Notes: a model not told the origin generated them from the sequence alone. 64,000 nt of DNA from Enterococcus plantarum (GCF_001730295.1 NZ_MIKA01000001.1:1-64000); one strand, 5' to 3'; shown: positions 1 to 8,666, numbered from the stretch's first letter. Made by a program: numbers and translations.

Positions 1-87
1 ATAGGACATCTTGATTTCCCCTTTTGATTGGTTTTCGTCGACTTAATTCTAAAGGATATCAGGGTGTCTTTTCTAGTATTTTGCATT

Positions 88-119
88 AAAAAAGATGCCG
101 GTGATTGTTCACCAACATC
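88..119 (-). terminator. Intrinsic terminator of the LCP-SEDS operon
   Basis: Read on the minus strand, GATG and GGTGA pair with TCACC and CATC around a 4-base loop, and six U follow. It lies about 110 bases past the stop of the last minus-strand SEDS gene and would end that operon. Confidence 0.7.
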
Positions 120-227
120 AGAAAGTATAGAGCCATTTTAAATTGTAACAGAAGAAGGAGGGAGCATAATCGCGACCTCCTTGTTTTGTATCATGTACAC
201 TTCTCACTATAGAGTTAAAACAACAGA

Positions 228-1397
228 CTAGTTTTTTTCTTTCTGATAATACATCGAAAGAATCAACCCAACCCCAATAAAATTAGCCAAATAAGCTGTA
301 CCACCTTGACTAATAAAGGGTAAAGGAATCCCAGTCAAAGGAAGTAAACCAATATTAGAGCCAATATTTTCTAATATGTGAAATAAGAAATACATAATCA
401 CACCAGTCGTAATATACGCATAAAACTCTCGTTTTGCATTGAGCGTACAGATCAGCATTTGATAAATGAGATAAAAGAACAGCAAAATCAAGGTACAAGT
501 TCCTATAAAACCATAGGCTTCACCAATCACAGTGAAAATCATATCGGACTCTCTAACAGGAACATAAATTTGTAGATCGGTCAGTCCTTTTCCCAACATC
601 TCTCCAGATCCGATAGCTGTTAACCCACGAGCTTGTTGAAATGAAATGGAGTCTGCATATTCGAAAGGATTCAGCCAAGCATGGATTCGATTAAACTGAT
701 AGGGCTGAAAATGAAGATAGGAAAGGATAGCTTGGCCTCGTTCCGTTAAAACCAACAAAATACCGCTAACACCAATCACACCTAAAATCCCAAATCCAAC
801 CGTTAAAATTTTCCAAGAACAACCAGAAACAAGCACCACACCAAGAAATATCGAAATAAATACTAAACTTGTACCAAAATCTTTTTGATAAAACATCAAA
901 GCAAAAACAGGTAGACTGACAAGGGATAATTCCCCTAATAATCGGAAATCTTCTTTCAAAGTAGAAGGATTTGAGGCCTTCTGCCGTCTTCTTGTCACGA
1001 CATAGGCCAACATCAAAATATAGCCAAGTTTCATGAATTCTGATGGCTGAAATGAGAGTGGTCCTAGTCGAATCCAACGTTTGGTACCAGTTGCGGCGGC
1101 CATAACTGGGTCGTGAAATTTTATCAGCAAACTCATTAGTAACAGCGATAAACCATAAAGTGTAGGAGTAAATTTCCACAAATATTTAATTGGAATAAAC
1201 ATCGTGATAAACATTGCCACAATGCCTAAGATAGTCCATAGAAGTTGTTTTATCATCAAAGGAGTAATTGATTCAACAGACGGATCTGCATAAAATGCGC
1301 CATACTGGGCAATAAAGCCGACAACTATCAAAAGAAAAACAGGTAAAAGAAGCGCATAATTCACAGGTTCACTATTTGGATTTACGTTTTGTCTCAT
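228..1397 (-). CDS. rodA: RodA-type SEDS peptidoglycan polymerase
   Basis: This is a 389-residue polytopic membrane protein of the SEDS family (RodA/FtsW/SpoVE), which polymerises lipid II into glycan strands outside the membrane. Visible family motifs, in order, are TKRWIRLG followed by FQPSEFMKL (about residues 105-123), QKDFGTSL (about 170), the ESDMIF motif holding the catalytic-type Asp (about 283), and PFISQGG near the C-terminus. The SQGG variant and the KDFGT motif fit RodA better than FtsW. It is the last gene of a three-gene minus-strand unit, and its ATG overlaps the stop of the preceding SEDS gene by four bases, so translation is probably coupled. Whether it works in elongation or in a stress-specific role is not shown here. 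Confidence 0.88.
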   Translation of the reverse strand: MRQNVNPNSEPVNYALLLPVFLLIVVGFIAQYGAFYADPSVESITPLMIKQLLWTILGIVAMFITMFIPIKYLWKFTPTLYGLSLLLMSLLIKFHDPVMAAATGTKRWIRLGPLSFQPSEFMKLGYILMLAYVVTRRRQKASNPSTLKEDFRLLGELSLVSLPVFALMFYQKDFGTSLVFISIFLGVVLVSGCSWKILTVGFGILGVIGVSGILLVLTERGQAILSYLHFQPYQFNRIHAWLNPFEYADSISFQQARGLTAIGSGEMLGKGLTDLQIYVPVRESDMIFTVIGEAYGFIGTCTLILLFFYLIYQMLICTLNAKREFYAYITTGVIMYFLFHILENIGSNIGLLPLTGIPLPFISQGGTAYLANFIGVGLILSMYYQKEKN

Positions 1398-2575
1398 GCC
1401 AGTTCTCCTTTTTGCTTCCCTATTTCTCTCATTTCCGTCGCACGGGCATTCAATGCAATACCAAGTGTAATGCTCAATATCAGCAAACTAGATCCACCAT
1501 AACTGATGAAAGGGAATGTCAATCCTGTCATAGGGATAAACCCTAACAAGCTCCCTACGTTTACGGATACTTGAAGTAAAAGTAACATCCCACAACCAAT
1601 ATAAAGATAGGAGTAATAAAGGATTTTTGATCTTATCGCAAGTAAAAATAAACGAGCAACCATAAAGAATACTAAAAATAAAATCCCTAAAGAAGCAATC
1701 AATCCCAGCTCTTCGATACAAATGGCAAAAATAAAATCTGTATCAGCAGCTGGCAGGAACCCCTTTTTTTGAATACTATTGCCTAAACCTAAGCCCCAAA
1801 AACCACCATTATGCATGGCATAATAAGCATTTGACGTTTGAAACCCTTTGCCAGTCGGATCAATGAAAGGATTTTGCATCACTTCGAAACGGGTTACTAA
1901 ATACCCGAATTTTTCAGGCATCCAATTTGTTGGAATCGACAATAAAAGAACGGTTCCTAAACGTTTTATCGCAATGAAACCAATTAAAGCTATCGACATA
2001 AATAAAGGAGATAGTCCGCTGGATAAAAACAAGACTAAAACAAGGATAAAAATCATTGACGCTCCAGCAATATTTGGTTGTAAAGCTACAAAAAACATAA
2101 AGAACATAGCCACAAATAAAGAACGTTTATGATCTTTGAACCTAAAAGGAACGAGCGTGTCTGTTTTAGCCAAGTTTGCAGCTAAATAAAGAACGAGTAC
2201 TAAAGGAACTAACTCAGATGGTTGAAACAAAAGTACGCCTAGATTGATCCAGCGCTTAGCACCACCAACACTTGTTCCAATAAAGGGCAAAGCAACAATA
2301 GATAAGAACGTCATCGCCAAAATAACATACATCATTTTAGGTTTACGAAGAACGGACAAGTTAATCCGATAAACAAAACTCATACACACGATACTAAAAA
2401 GAAAATACATCGTTTGTTTGATTGCTTTACTCGACGTTCCAAGGTCACTATCTAATAATTGATAGGAACTTGAACTATAGACCATTAAAATACCTATGAT
2501 TGACAAAATAAAATAAGGGATCAAAACATAAAAATCTAAATAGTGCATCTTAGAGAATCTCTTGGATTGTTTCAT
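1394..2575 (-). CDS. FtsW/RodA-type SEDS protein
   Basis: A 393-residue SEDS-family membrane protein with about ten hydrophobic segments. It has the AKRWINLG and FQPSELV block, the TDFIF motif carrying the catalytic-type Asp, and PFISYGGSS near the end, which is the FtsW-like form. Oddly, the usual PDxGT motif in the middle of the protein reads QPNIAGAS, so a normally conserved Asp is Asn. It overlaps the LCP gene before it and the second SEDS gene after it by four bases each. Two consecutive SEDS genes plus an LCP ligase suggest a dedicated cell-wall synthesis module. A separate ftsW lies beside ylaN at the right edge, so this copy is probably not the essential division gene. Confidence 0.85.
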   Translation of the reverse strand: MKQSKRFSKMHYLDFYVLIPYFILSIIGILMVYSSSSYQLLDSDLGTSSKAIKQTMYFLFSIVCMSFVYRINLSVLRKPKMMYVILAMTFLSIVALPFIGTSVGGAKRWINLGVLLFQPSELVPLVLVLYLAANLAKTDTLVPFRFKDHKRSLFVAMFFMFFVALQPNIAGASMIFILVLVLFLSSGLSPLFMSIALIGFIAIKRLGTVLLLSIPTNWMPEKFGYLVTRFEVMQNPFIDPTGKGFQTSNAYYAMHNGGFWGLGLGNSIQKKGFLPAADTDFIFAICIEELGLIASLGILFLVFFMVARLFLLAIRSKILYYSYLYIGCGMLLLLQVSVNVGSLLGFIPMTGLTFPFISYGGSSLLILSITLGIALNARATEMREIGKQKGELA

Positions 2576-3498
2576 TTCGCTGCCCCATCATCCAAAAAGC
2601 TATGAATAGCTTCTTCATTTTGTTTCTCGTCTATTTCTAAGACACTGCCAGCATCAGTATAATCGTTAAATGACCAGCTCCCTTTAACTGGTACAGATAA
2701 AGTTTCAAGCGTTTTGACATTGCCTGATAGAAAATCTTTTGCTAAATCTATAAGAAAATCAGTGGGGATATTCGTATCTAAGTAACCGACCGCTTCGCCC
2801 GCTATTTTCGGAAGTTGTAAGAAGGAGACAGCATCTTTAGATTGTTTTGCCAGTGCGTCCATAACTTGTTGTTGTCTTCTTACTCGACCAAAATCGCCCT
2901 CTTCATCCATTCGAAAACGAGCATACTGTAATAACGTGTTACCATCCATGAGTTGTTTGCCTTTTTTGATGTCGACATTGTCTAGGTTGATATCTTTTTC
3001 TGCATCGATTTCAATCCCTTTTGGATAAAGTTCATTGATTAATTGAACAAAATGAGTAAAATCTGCCGAAATATAATAATTGGTTGGCAAACCAAATGAG
3101 TCATTGAGGACCTTTCGTGTTAATTCGGCTCCGCCGTAAGCGTAAGCAGCATTGATTTTCTCTAATCCATGTCCAGGTATTGACACATAAGAATCTCTCA
3201 TGATTGATATTAATTTTGGTTGTTTTGTTTCACTGTTGTAGTGGGCGACCATTAATGTATCAGCACGTCCGCCATCTTCATCATCTTCACGACCGTCATC
3301 ACCAATTAACATAATCGTGATCTCTTTCAGATTTGTCTGTTGATCACCAGAGAAGTTAGTATTCTTGCTCTTATTCACTTGGGATTGAGCCATTTTTTTT
3401 CCATTATGAAAATTTATTGCGGTGTAACTCCCAATTCCTGTAAAAATCAAGAGAACAAAAAGAATTATACAAATTAACCATTTTATTCCAGTTTTCAT
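2572..3498 (-). CDS. LytR-CpsA-Psr (LCP) family cell-wall ligase
   Basis: A 308-residue protein with one N-terminal membrane segment (about residues 7-27) and an extracellular LCP domain. LCP proteins transfer lipid-linked teichoic acid or capsule polymers to peptidoglycan. Visible motifs are MLIGDDGR (about 63), GRADTLMVAHYN (about 77-88), SIMRDSYV (about 98) with the phosphate-binding Arg, and ARFRMDEEGDFGRVRRQQQV (about 192-211), which holds the conserved Arg pair. It is the first gene of the operon that continues into two SEDS genes with four-base overlaps. A promoter lies about 90 bases upstream and an M-box riboswitch with terminator lies further upstream on the same strand. Confidence 0.88.
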   Translation of the reverse strand: MKTGIKWLICIILFVLLIFTGIGSYTAINFHNGKKMAQSQVNKSKNTNFSGDQQTNLKEITIMLIGDDGREDDEDGGRADTLMVAHYNSETKQPKLISIMRDSYVSIPGHGLEKINAAYAYGGAELTRKVLNDSFGLPTNYYISADFTHFVQLINELYPKGIEIDAEKDINLDNVDIKKGKQLMDGNTLLQYARFRMDEEGDFGRVRRQQQVMDALAKQSKDAVSFLQLPKIAGEAVGYLDTNIPTDFLIDLAKDFLSGNVKTLETLSVPVKGSWSFNDYTDAGSVLEIDEKQNEEAIHSFLDDGAAK

Positions 3499-3585
3499 AG
3501 TTTATTCCTCGCTAATCATTTTAATTGATCATCAAATAAAGTTTGGCATTAGGAATTGATTTAGATGGGGGACAAAAAGATCTTT

Positions 3586-3615
3586 ATACTAAAATAATGA
3601 ATCACAGTAAGTCAA
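3586..3615 (-). promoter_or_regulatory. Promoter close to the LCP gene
   Basis: On the minus strand there is TTGACT, 18 bases, then TAGTAT. It sits downstream of the M-box terminator, so part of the operon's transcription may escape Mg2+ control. Confidence 0.5.
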
Positions 3616-3684
3616 AATTAAAAGAAGTATCTCTAAACCATTAAATCACAATGAAGAGATGTTTTCTCCTTCGATTTGTATATC

Positions 3685-3692
3685 CACCTCCT
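3685..3692 (-). other. Strong Shine-Dalgarno without a start codon
   Basis: The minus strand carries AGGAGGTG here, but no ATG, GTG or TTG lies at normal spacing after it. It lies between the M-box terminator and the LCP gene and may be the relic of a deleted riboswitch-controlled gene. Confidence 0.4.
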
Positions 3693-3727
3693 GGAAGTAA
3701 AATTCTGTCAACATTATCTATCAAAAC

Positions 3728-3760
3728 AAAAAACCTTCGCTTAGAATAACTCAGCGAAGG
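3728..3760 (-). terminator. M-box expression-platform terminator
   Basis: On the minus strand CCTTCGCT pairs with AGCGAAGG, and six U follow directly. It lies just downstream of the M-box aptamer and is the expected Mg2+-responsive terminator. Confidence 0.85.
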
Positions 3761-3794
3761 TGGATTGATTTCAGCACAAAAAGAGCTTTTCATC

Positions 3795-3960
3795 ATTCTC
3801 ATCGTTGAGTTTTAGCACTATGAAACGTAAAAAGCAGAGCTTTTAGCTACTTTGTGAAAAGCCTTAATTCGACAATTCCTGTCCTACCCATTCCTGTCTT
3901 TCGACATTTTTGAGCAGTAGCCTGTGTTTCCATAGGAGCCTCACCTAACAAGTTATTCAG
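3795..3960 (-). ncRNA. M-box (ykoK leader) magnesium riboswitch
   Basis: The minus strand shows the conserved M-box core: GTTAGGTGAGGCTCCTATGG (3949-3930), then the CAGGCTACTGC block, the ATGTCGAAAGAC block, an AATTGTCGAATTAAGGC-type block, and the CTCAACGATGAG hairpin near the 3' end. A consensus promoter lies directly upstream and a U-tailed terminator directly downstream. M-boxes bind Mg2+ and end transcription when it is plentiful, usually ahead of mgtE, corA or mgtA-type transporters. The first complete gene downstream here is the LCP ligase, followed by two SEDS genes. Confidence 0.92.
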
Positions 3961-3969
3961 ATCGCCCTA

Positions 3970-3998
3970 AATATAGTGAATATCTTCGTTAAAGTCAA
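3970..3998 (-). promoter_or_regulatory. Promoter of the M-box leader
   Basis: On the minus strand: TTGACT, 17-base spacer, TATATT. Transcription would begin just before the aptamer. Confidence 0.75.
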
Positions 3999-4283
3999 TA
4001 AAGTAAATATTAATTTTTTTATAATATGTCGATCTGAAACGGATATACTTGTTATTTAAAGTAGAAAATTCCGTTTTCTAGAGGGGTATAGCGGTCGAGT
4101 TGAAAAGAGTGGAAAATGACTACGTACTATTTTCTTTACTCTTTCTTAAACATAGCCTCAAATAATTGCTATCTAATGATTTAGAAAGAATATCGGAAAG
4201 CATGAACCTTTATGTTTCGATGTTCTCTTATTTTTTGGGATCAAATGATTAAACAAATAATAGGCAACATGCTATAATTGAAA

Positions 4284-4313
4284 TTGATACAGGTTTTGTA
4301 ACTGTACTATAAA
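4284..4313 (+). promoter_or_regulatory. Putative promoter of alsS-alsD
   Basis: TTGATA, 18 bases, TATAAA, about 95 bases before the alsS start. A further TATAAT at about 4273 could be an alternative -10. The rest of the 4021-4280 interval shows no convincing gene or site. Confidence 0.5.
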
Positions 4314-4406
4314 ATACGGTTTTCCTTAATGTAGATTCTTTATATTCTTTTTTGTATAAGGGAATTGGTTTAATGAAACATGATTTCAGAAAGGGTGTAA
4401 CACGTA

Positions 4407-6068
4407 ATGGATAAAAGCAGAAATGGTGCCGAAGTGATTGTTGAGAGCTTGAAAAATCATCAAGTCGATTATGTCTTTGGAATTCCAGGAGCAAAGATTG
4501 ATGGTCTGTTTAATGCGTTAGTCGATGATGGCCCAGAATTGATCGTAACGCGTCATGAACAAAATGCAGCCTTTATGGCAGCTGCCGTTGGTCGCTTGAC
4601 TGGAAATCCAGGTGTAGTTGTTGCAACGAGTGGTCCAGGTGCGAGTAATCTCGCTACAGGGTTAGTAACGGCTACAGCAGAAGGCGATCCTGTACTGGCG
4701 ATCGGTGGTCAAGTAAAACGAAGAGACTTATTAAAATTAACCCACCAAAGTATGAACAATGCTGCTTTATTCGAGCCAATCACGAAGTACAGTGCAGAAA
4801 TTCAAGATCCAGAGACCATTTCTGAAGTCTTAGCAAATGCTTATCGATTGGCAAAGTCGTCAAAAAAAGGAGCTAGTTTTATCAGTATTCCGCAAGATGT
4901 AGTTGATGCTCCAGTAGAATCTGTCGGCATAAAACCATTGAGTGATCCGAAAATCGGCTCTGCTTCATCAAAAGATATCGACTACCTTTCACAACGGATT
5001 CAAGCGGCTGAGCTGCCTGTGTTATTGGTCGGGATGCGTGCCTCTACAGATAAAGAAGCAAAGGCAATTCGCGAAATCGTTGAGAAAACGAACATTCCAG
5101 TCGTTGAAACGTTCCAAGCTGCAGGAGTGATTTCTCGAAAATTAGAAGACCACTTCTTCGGACGAATCGGTTTGTTTCGTAATCAACCAGGTGATATGCT
5201 ATTAAAACGCAGTGATTTGGTGATTGCGGTCGGCTATGATCCAATAGAATATGAGGCTAGAAATTGGAATGCAGAAGGAGATTCGGCGATTATAGTAATT
5301 GATGATACACCGGCTGAAATCGACCAATATTTCCAACCGGAACGAGAACTGATCGGCGACATTGCTGAGACATTAACCGTTCTTTTACCAAGTATTGAAG
5401 CGAAAGGATTATCTGATAAAGCGATAGGATATTTGGATTCATTGCATGAAAAACTGGTTAAACGAGACGATGTGAAAGAGGGGACAACAAAAGGATTGAT
5501 TCACCCTCTAGAAGTGATCGAAACATTGCAAAATATAGTAACAGACGATATGACAGTCACTGTTGATGTAGGGAGTCATTATATTTGGATGGCTCGTCAT
5601 TTTAGAAGTTATGAGCCAAGACATTTACTTTTTAGTAATGGGATGCAGACATTAGGTGTTGCTCTTCCTTGGGCGATTTCAGCAGCATTGGTTCGACCAA
5701 ACACGCAAATACTATCAATTTCAGGGGATGGTGGCTTTTTGTTTTCTGCTCAGGATCTTGAGACGGCAGTCCGAAAAAAATTAAATATCATTCATTTGAT
5801 TTGGAATGACGGACGTTATAACATGGTTGAATTTCAAGAGCAACTTAAATATCATCGAATTTCTGGTGTGGACTTTGGACCCGTCGATTTTGTGAAATAT
5901 GCTGAGGCTTTTGGAGCCAAAGGATTACGCGCTGAGAATGTCCAAGAATTAAAAGCAGCAATTTTAAAAGGAATTGAAACAGAAGGACCTGTTGTGATCG
6001 ATATTCCAATTGATTACCAAGATAACGAAAAACTTGGCGAAACGATTTTACCAGATCAATTTTATTAG
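4407..6068 (+). CDS. alsS: Acetolactate synthase, catabolic
   Basis: A 553-residue thiamine-diphosphate enzyme that condenses two pyruvates to 2-acetolactate. The N-terminal TPP pyrimidine-binding half has [11 protein letters not shown] with its catalytic Glu (about residue 50) and TSGPGASN (about 75). The C-terminal half has the TPP/Mg2+ motif starting [15 protein letters not shown] and ending in WNDGRYNM (about 445-475). Length and lack of a regulatory-subunit gene fit the catabolic AlsS type, not the IlvBN type. ATG is preceded by AAAGGG. The acetolactate decarboxylase gene follows 13 bases later, so the pair makes acetoin from pyruvate. Confidence 0.93.
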   Translation: MDKSRNGAEVIVESLKNHQVDYVFGIPGAKIDGLFNALVDDGPELIVTRHEQNAAFMAAAVGRLTGNPGVVVATSGPGASNLATGLVTATAEGDPVLAIGGQVKRRDLLKLTHQSMNNAALFEPITKYSAEIQDPETISEVLANAYRLAKSSKKGASFISIPQDVVDAPVESVGIKPLSDPKIGSASSKDIDYLSQRIQAAELPVLLVGMRASTDKEAKAIREIVEKTNIPVVETFQAAGVISRKLEDHFFGRIGLFRNQPGDMLLKRSDLVIAVGYDPIEYEARNWNAEGDSAIIVIDDTPAEIDQYFQPERELIGDIAETLTVLLPSIEAKGLSDKAIGYLDSLHEKLVKRDDVKEGTTKGLIHPLEVIETLQNIVTDDMTVTVDVGSHYIWMARHFRSYEPRHLLFSNGMQTLGVALPWAISAALVRPNTQILSISGDGGFLFSAQDLETAVRKKLNIIHLIWNDGRYNMVEFQEQLKYHRISGVDFGPVDFVKYAEAFGAKGLRAENVQELKAAILKGIETEGPVVIDIPIDYQDNEKLGETILPDQFY

Positions 6069-6081
6069 AAAGGTGATAACA

Positions 6082-6795
6082 ATGACAAAAGAAACAGTCT
6101 TATATCAGCACGGAACTTTAGGAGCTTTAATGGCAGGCTTGATGGATGGGACTGAAACAATCACTAATATTTTAAAAAAAGGTGATTTTGGGATCGGTAC
6201 TTTATCCGGTTTAGATGGGGAGTTAATCATTTTAGAGGGGAAAGCTTTTCAAGGAAGGGAAGATGGGGCCTTGGTTGCACTAGATGGCAAACAAGAAACA
6301 CCTTATGCAGCTGTGACTACATTTAAACCAACAATCACTTTTCCAGTGGCTGGTCCTATAGATTATTCAAAAACAAATAAATTAATCAGCGAACATTTAA
6401 AGAGCGAAAACCTTTTTCATGCAATCAAAATTCATGGGAAATTTAAAACAGTCCATATTCGAGTGATGCCCAAACAGCAAAAACCTTATAAACGATTGGT
6501 TGAAGTATCCAAAGAACAGCCTGAGTTTGAAAAAGAAATGGTTACTGGCACTATACTTGGCTTCTTCACACCGGAACTATTTCAAGGTGTTGCAGCAGCA
6601 GAGTTTCATTTGCATTTTATAGACGACAAGCAAACGTTTGGCGGACACCTGATAGATTTTGAATTGGAATCAGGGGTGATTGAGATTGAACCCATGGACT
6701 CATTATTTCAACATTTTCCCAAAAATGATGAAACATTTATTCATACAGCCATTGATTATGCTGATTTAGATAAAGAAATTCAAGAAGCGGAATAG
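6082..6795 (+). CDS. alsD: Alpha-acetolactate decarboxylase
   Basis: A 237-residue enzyme that converts 2-acetolactate to acetoin, the second step of the acetoin pathway. It carries the family's metal-binding cluster EFHLHFIDDKQTFGGH (about residues 173-188), where the His residues and Glu bind zinc, and the N-terminal GTLGALMAGLMDG segment. The start at 6082 is chosen because AGAAAGGTG precedes it at good spacing; an upstream in-frame start would overlap alsS by about 58 bases. It is co-transcribed with alsS, and a strong hairpin follows the stop. Confidence 0.93.
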   Translation: MTKETVLYQHGTLGALMAGLMDGTETITNILKKGDFGIGTLSGLDGELIILEGKAFQGREDGALVALDGKQETPYAAVTTFKPTITFPVAGPIDYSKTNKLISEHLKSENLFHAIKIHGKFKTVHIRVMPKQQKPYKRLVEVSKEQPEFEKEMVTGTILGFFTPELFQGVAAAEFHLHFIDDKQTFGGHLIDFELESGVIEIEPMDSLFQHFPKNDETFIHTAIDYADLDKEIQEAE

Positions 6796-6797
6796 AA

Positions 6798-6840
6798 AGG
6801 GTGTGGGACAAAAGTAAAAATCACTTTTGTTTCACACCCT
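6798..6840 (+). terminator. Long hairpin after alsD, with a second hairpin toward rnhC
   Basis: AGGGTGTG and ACAAAAGT pair with ACTTTTGT and CACACCCT around a 7-base loop. A second hairpin at 6858-6897 (GAG and CAGAAGC against GCTTCTG and CTC) overlaps the stop of rnhC on the other strand. Together they separate the convergent alsD and rnhC genes. Neither has a perfect U-tail. Confidence 0.6.
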
Positions 6841-6895
6841 AGTTGCGAATAAAAGGCGAGAGCAGAAGCAATCCCTTGGGAAATAAGCTTCTGTC

Positions 6896-7834
6896 TCAGG
6901 CTCTTTCATTTTGAAGCAATTTTTTCGCTTTTTCTGTATTTGCAAAATGAAGTTTCACATATTTACTTAGTAATGTCATCCCACCTTTAGCCAACACTTT
7001 CGCTGCAACTTTATCAGAAACAGCGCCCGCACCAGAAGGAACTTTCATTCCTAATTCTTTGGATTCTTTATCTAGTTCTTCTAAAAAAGCCGCTCGGCTA
7101 ATGATTGAAGCCGCTGCTACTGCTACATGATATTGCTCACCTTTTGTAATGAAGAATAATTTTTCATTGACTTGATTTTGTTCACTTCGTACATACTTTT
7201 TATAATTGGCTTCAGGTGTAAATTGATCGATCAAAATACCGTCTGGTTTCGTTGGTGCGATGTCGTTCAATAATAAATGGATTGCTTGATTATGTAATGC
7301 GACTTTCATATGAACCGCATTATATTTTGGCTGGATCTGATTGTATTTTTCTGGCTCAACAATCAATAGTCTATAAGGAACCAGTTCTTTGATGACTGCT
7401 GAAAGTTGTACTATTTGCGGATCAGTCAGTTCCTTGGAATCTCGTACGCCAAGTGCTTTTAGTTTTGCCACCATCGTTTTGTCGACGTAAGCAGCGCAAA
7501 CTGTTACGGGGCCAAAATAACTACCATTGCCAACTTCATCACTACCTAAGACTGAAAGTTGACTGAAATTAGCAGGTAACGCTGTTGCTTTTTTTGATGT
7601 CGATCGACTTGTTCCTTTACTTTCAAGTGAACTGCCCCATTTTGCTGCTATCTTTTCGGCATCCCCCCCTTGAAATACGACTTTACCAGAGGTATAAGCT
7701 GTAATCGTTGTATTTCCAACTCTGGCAACGAAATCTGTGTAAGGCACAGTTTTATTTAAACGATTTTTCTCATAATAGACATGCATTTTTTTCATTGTAT
7801 CTTTGTTTACTTTGATTACTTGTGTTTGTGACAT
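6896..7834 (-). CDS. rnhC: Ribonuclease HIII
   Basis: A 312-residue RNase H type 2 enzyme that cuts the RNA strand of RNA/DNA hybrids. The N-terminal TBP-like substrate-binding domain (about residues 1-80) is followed by the catalytic domain. That domain opens with the GSDEVGNGSYFGP motif (about 97-109) holding the DEDE-type active-site Asp-Glu. Later parts include ILIDQF and AAASIISRAAFLEEL. The long N-terminal domain separates it from RnhB. It is transcribed alone toward alsD, from an ATG preceded by AAAGGAGCT. Confidence 0.93.
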   Translation of the reverse strand: MSQTQVIKVNKDTMKKMHVYYEKNRLNKTVPYTDFVARVGNTTITAYTSGKVVFQGGDAEKIAAKWGSSLESKGTSRSTSKKATALPANFSQLSVLGSDEVGNGSYFGPVTVCAAYVDKTMVAKLKALGVRDSKELTDPQIVQLSAVIKELVPYRLLIVEPEKYNQIQPKYNAVHMKVALHNQAIHLLLNDIAPTKPDGILIDQFTPEANYKKYVRSEQNQVNEKLFFITKGEQYHVAVAAASIISRAAFLEELDKESKELGMKVPSGAGAVSDKVAAKVLAKGGMTLLSKYVKLHFANTEKAKKLLQNERA

Positions 7835-7954
7835 AGGGAGCTCCTTTCAAATCTTCTTATTCATAGTAAAACAAAAGAATGGAAAAGTGAAGTATGTTTC
7901 TTTGAGTGAAACACAAAAATAAAGCAAAGATAATAGCGGTGTAATAACGTAGAT

Positions 7955-7983
7955 TTGAGTTTTCAGAAAATCTATGGTAGAAT
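7955..7983 (+). promoter_or_regulatory. Promoter of the rimP-nusA-infB operon
   Basis: TTGAGT, 17 bases, TAGAAT. It lies about 210 bases before rimP, leaving a long leader. Confidence 0.65.
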
Positions 7984-8008
7984 AGCTTATAAGTAATGAT
8001 ACTAGTTT

Positions 8009-8037
8009 GAGTGAGCGGATTTCTGCTCACTCTTTTT
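8009..8037 (+). terminator. Leader terminator (attenuator) of the nusA operon
   Basis: GAGTGAGC pairs perfectly with GCTCACTC around an 8-base loop, followed by five T. It lies about 20 bases after the predicted start of transcription and well before rimP, so most transcripts could stop here unless termination is relieved. Confidence 0.65.
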
Positions 8038-8047
8038 AATGGAATAA

Positions 8048-8123
8048 CATAGAAAGAAAGTATGATAAAACGTCGATTTGCTTGACTTTTGTTGTCTGGT
8101 TGTATCAATCGACACTTTCTATG
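8048..8123 (+). promoter_or_regulatory. Long base-paired element in the nusA operon leader
   Basis: CATAGAAAG (8048-8056) pairs with CTTTCTATG (8115-8123), and inside it GTCGATT (8072-8078) pairs with AATCGAC (8107-8113). No known RNA family was recognised. Confidence 0.5.
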
Positions 8124-8192
8124 ATTTAGCTATACGAATCAGGCTTGCTAAAAATCTAGTACGTTACATAAATCTCGAAGGAGGCGAAAATT

Positions 8193-8666
8193 TTGAGTAG
8201 TGTTGTGGAAACTGTTACCGAGTTAGTCACACCAATCTTAGAAAAACAAAATTTTGAACTTGTAGAAGTAGAGTTTGTCAAGGAAGGAAGAGACTGGTTT
8301 CTCCGCGTCTTTATTGATAAAGAAGGCGGTATTGATATCTTAGACTGTGCACTTGTGAGTGAGCAGCTAGATGAAAAGCTTGATGCTATGGATCCTGATC
8401 CGATTCCCCAAGCGTACTTCCTGGAAGTGTCCTCACCGGGAGCTGAACGTCCGTTGAAGAAAGAAAGCGACTATGAAAAAGCAGTTGGAGAATACATTCA
8501 TGTTTCACTCTATCAAACAATCGATGGTGAAAAACAGTTTGAAGGTATTTTAAAAACAATAGACAAAGATCAGTTGACCTTGACAGTCAAAATCAAAACA
8601 AGAGTCAAAGACTATACATTTGAACGAAAAAACATTGCAAAAGCTCGTTTAGCAATTCAGTTTTAA
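8193..8666 (+). CDS. rimP: Ribosome maturation factor RimP
   Basis: A 157-residue protein needed for maturation of the 30S subunit. It shows the N-terminal RimP fold, with [19 protein letters not shown] and the ISSPG-like motif [11 protein letters not shown] (about residues 75-85), and a C-terminal SH3-like barrel. The start is TTG, supported by GAAGGAGG about seven bases before it. It is the first gene of the conserved rimP-nusA-ylxR-ylxQ-infB-rbfA operon. Confidence 0.92.
   Translation: MSSVVETVTELVTPILEKQNFELVEVEFVKEGRDWFLRVFIDKEGGIDILDCALVSEQLDEKLDAMDPDPIPQAYFLEVSSPGAERPLKKESDYEKAVGEYIHVSLYQTIDGEKQFEGILKTIDKDQLTLTVKIKTRVKDYTFERKNIAKARLAIQF

Noticed and set aside
4037-4050. CcpA cre site upstream of alsS
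   Set aside because: TGAAACGGATATAC deviates at key positions of the cre consensus and lies far from the gene.
4249-4494. An 81-codon minus-strand frame across the alsS promoter and start
   Set aside because: It covers the promoter and first codons of alsS, has no good ribosome-binding site and no recognisable domain.
6010-6081. Longer alsD starting inside alsS
   Set aside because: The start at 6082 has a good Shine-Dalgarno and gives the usual protein length.
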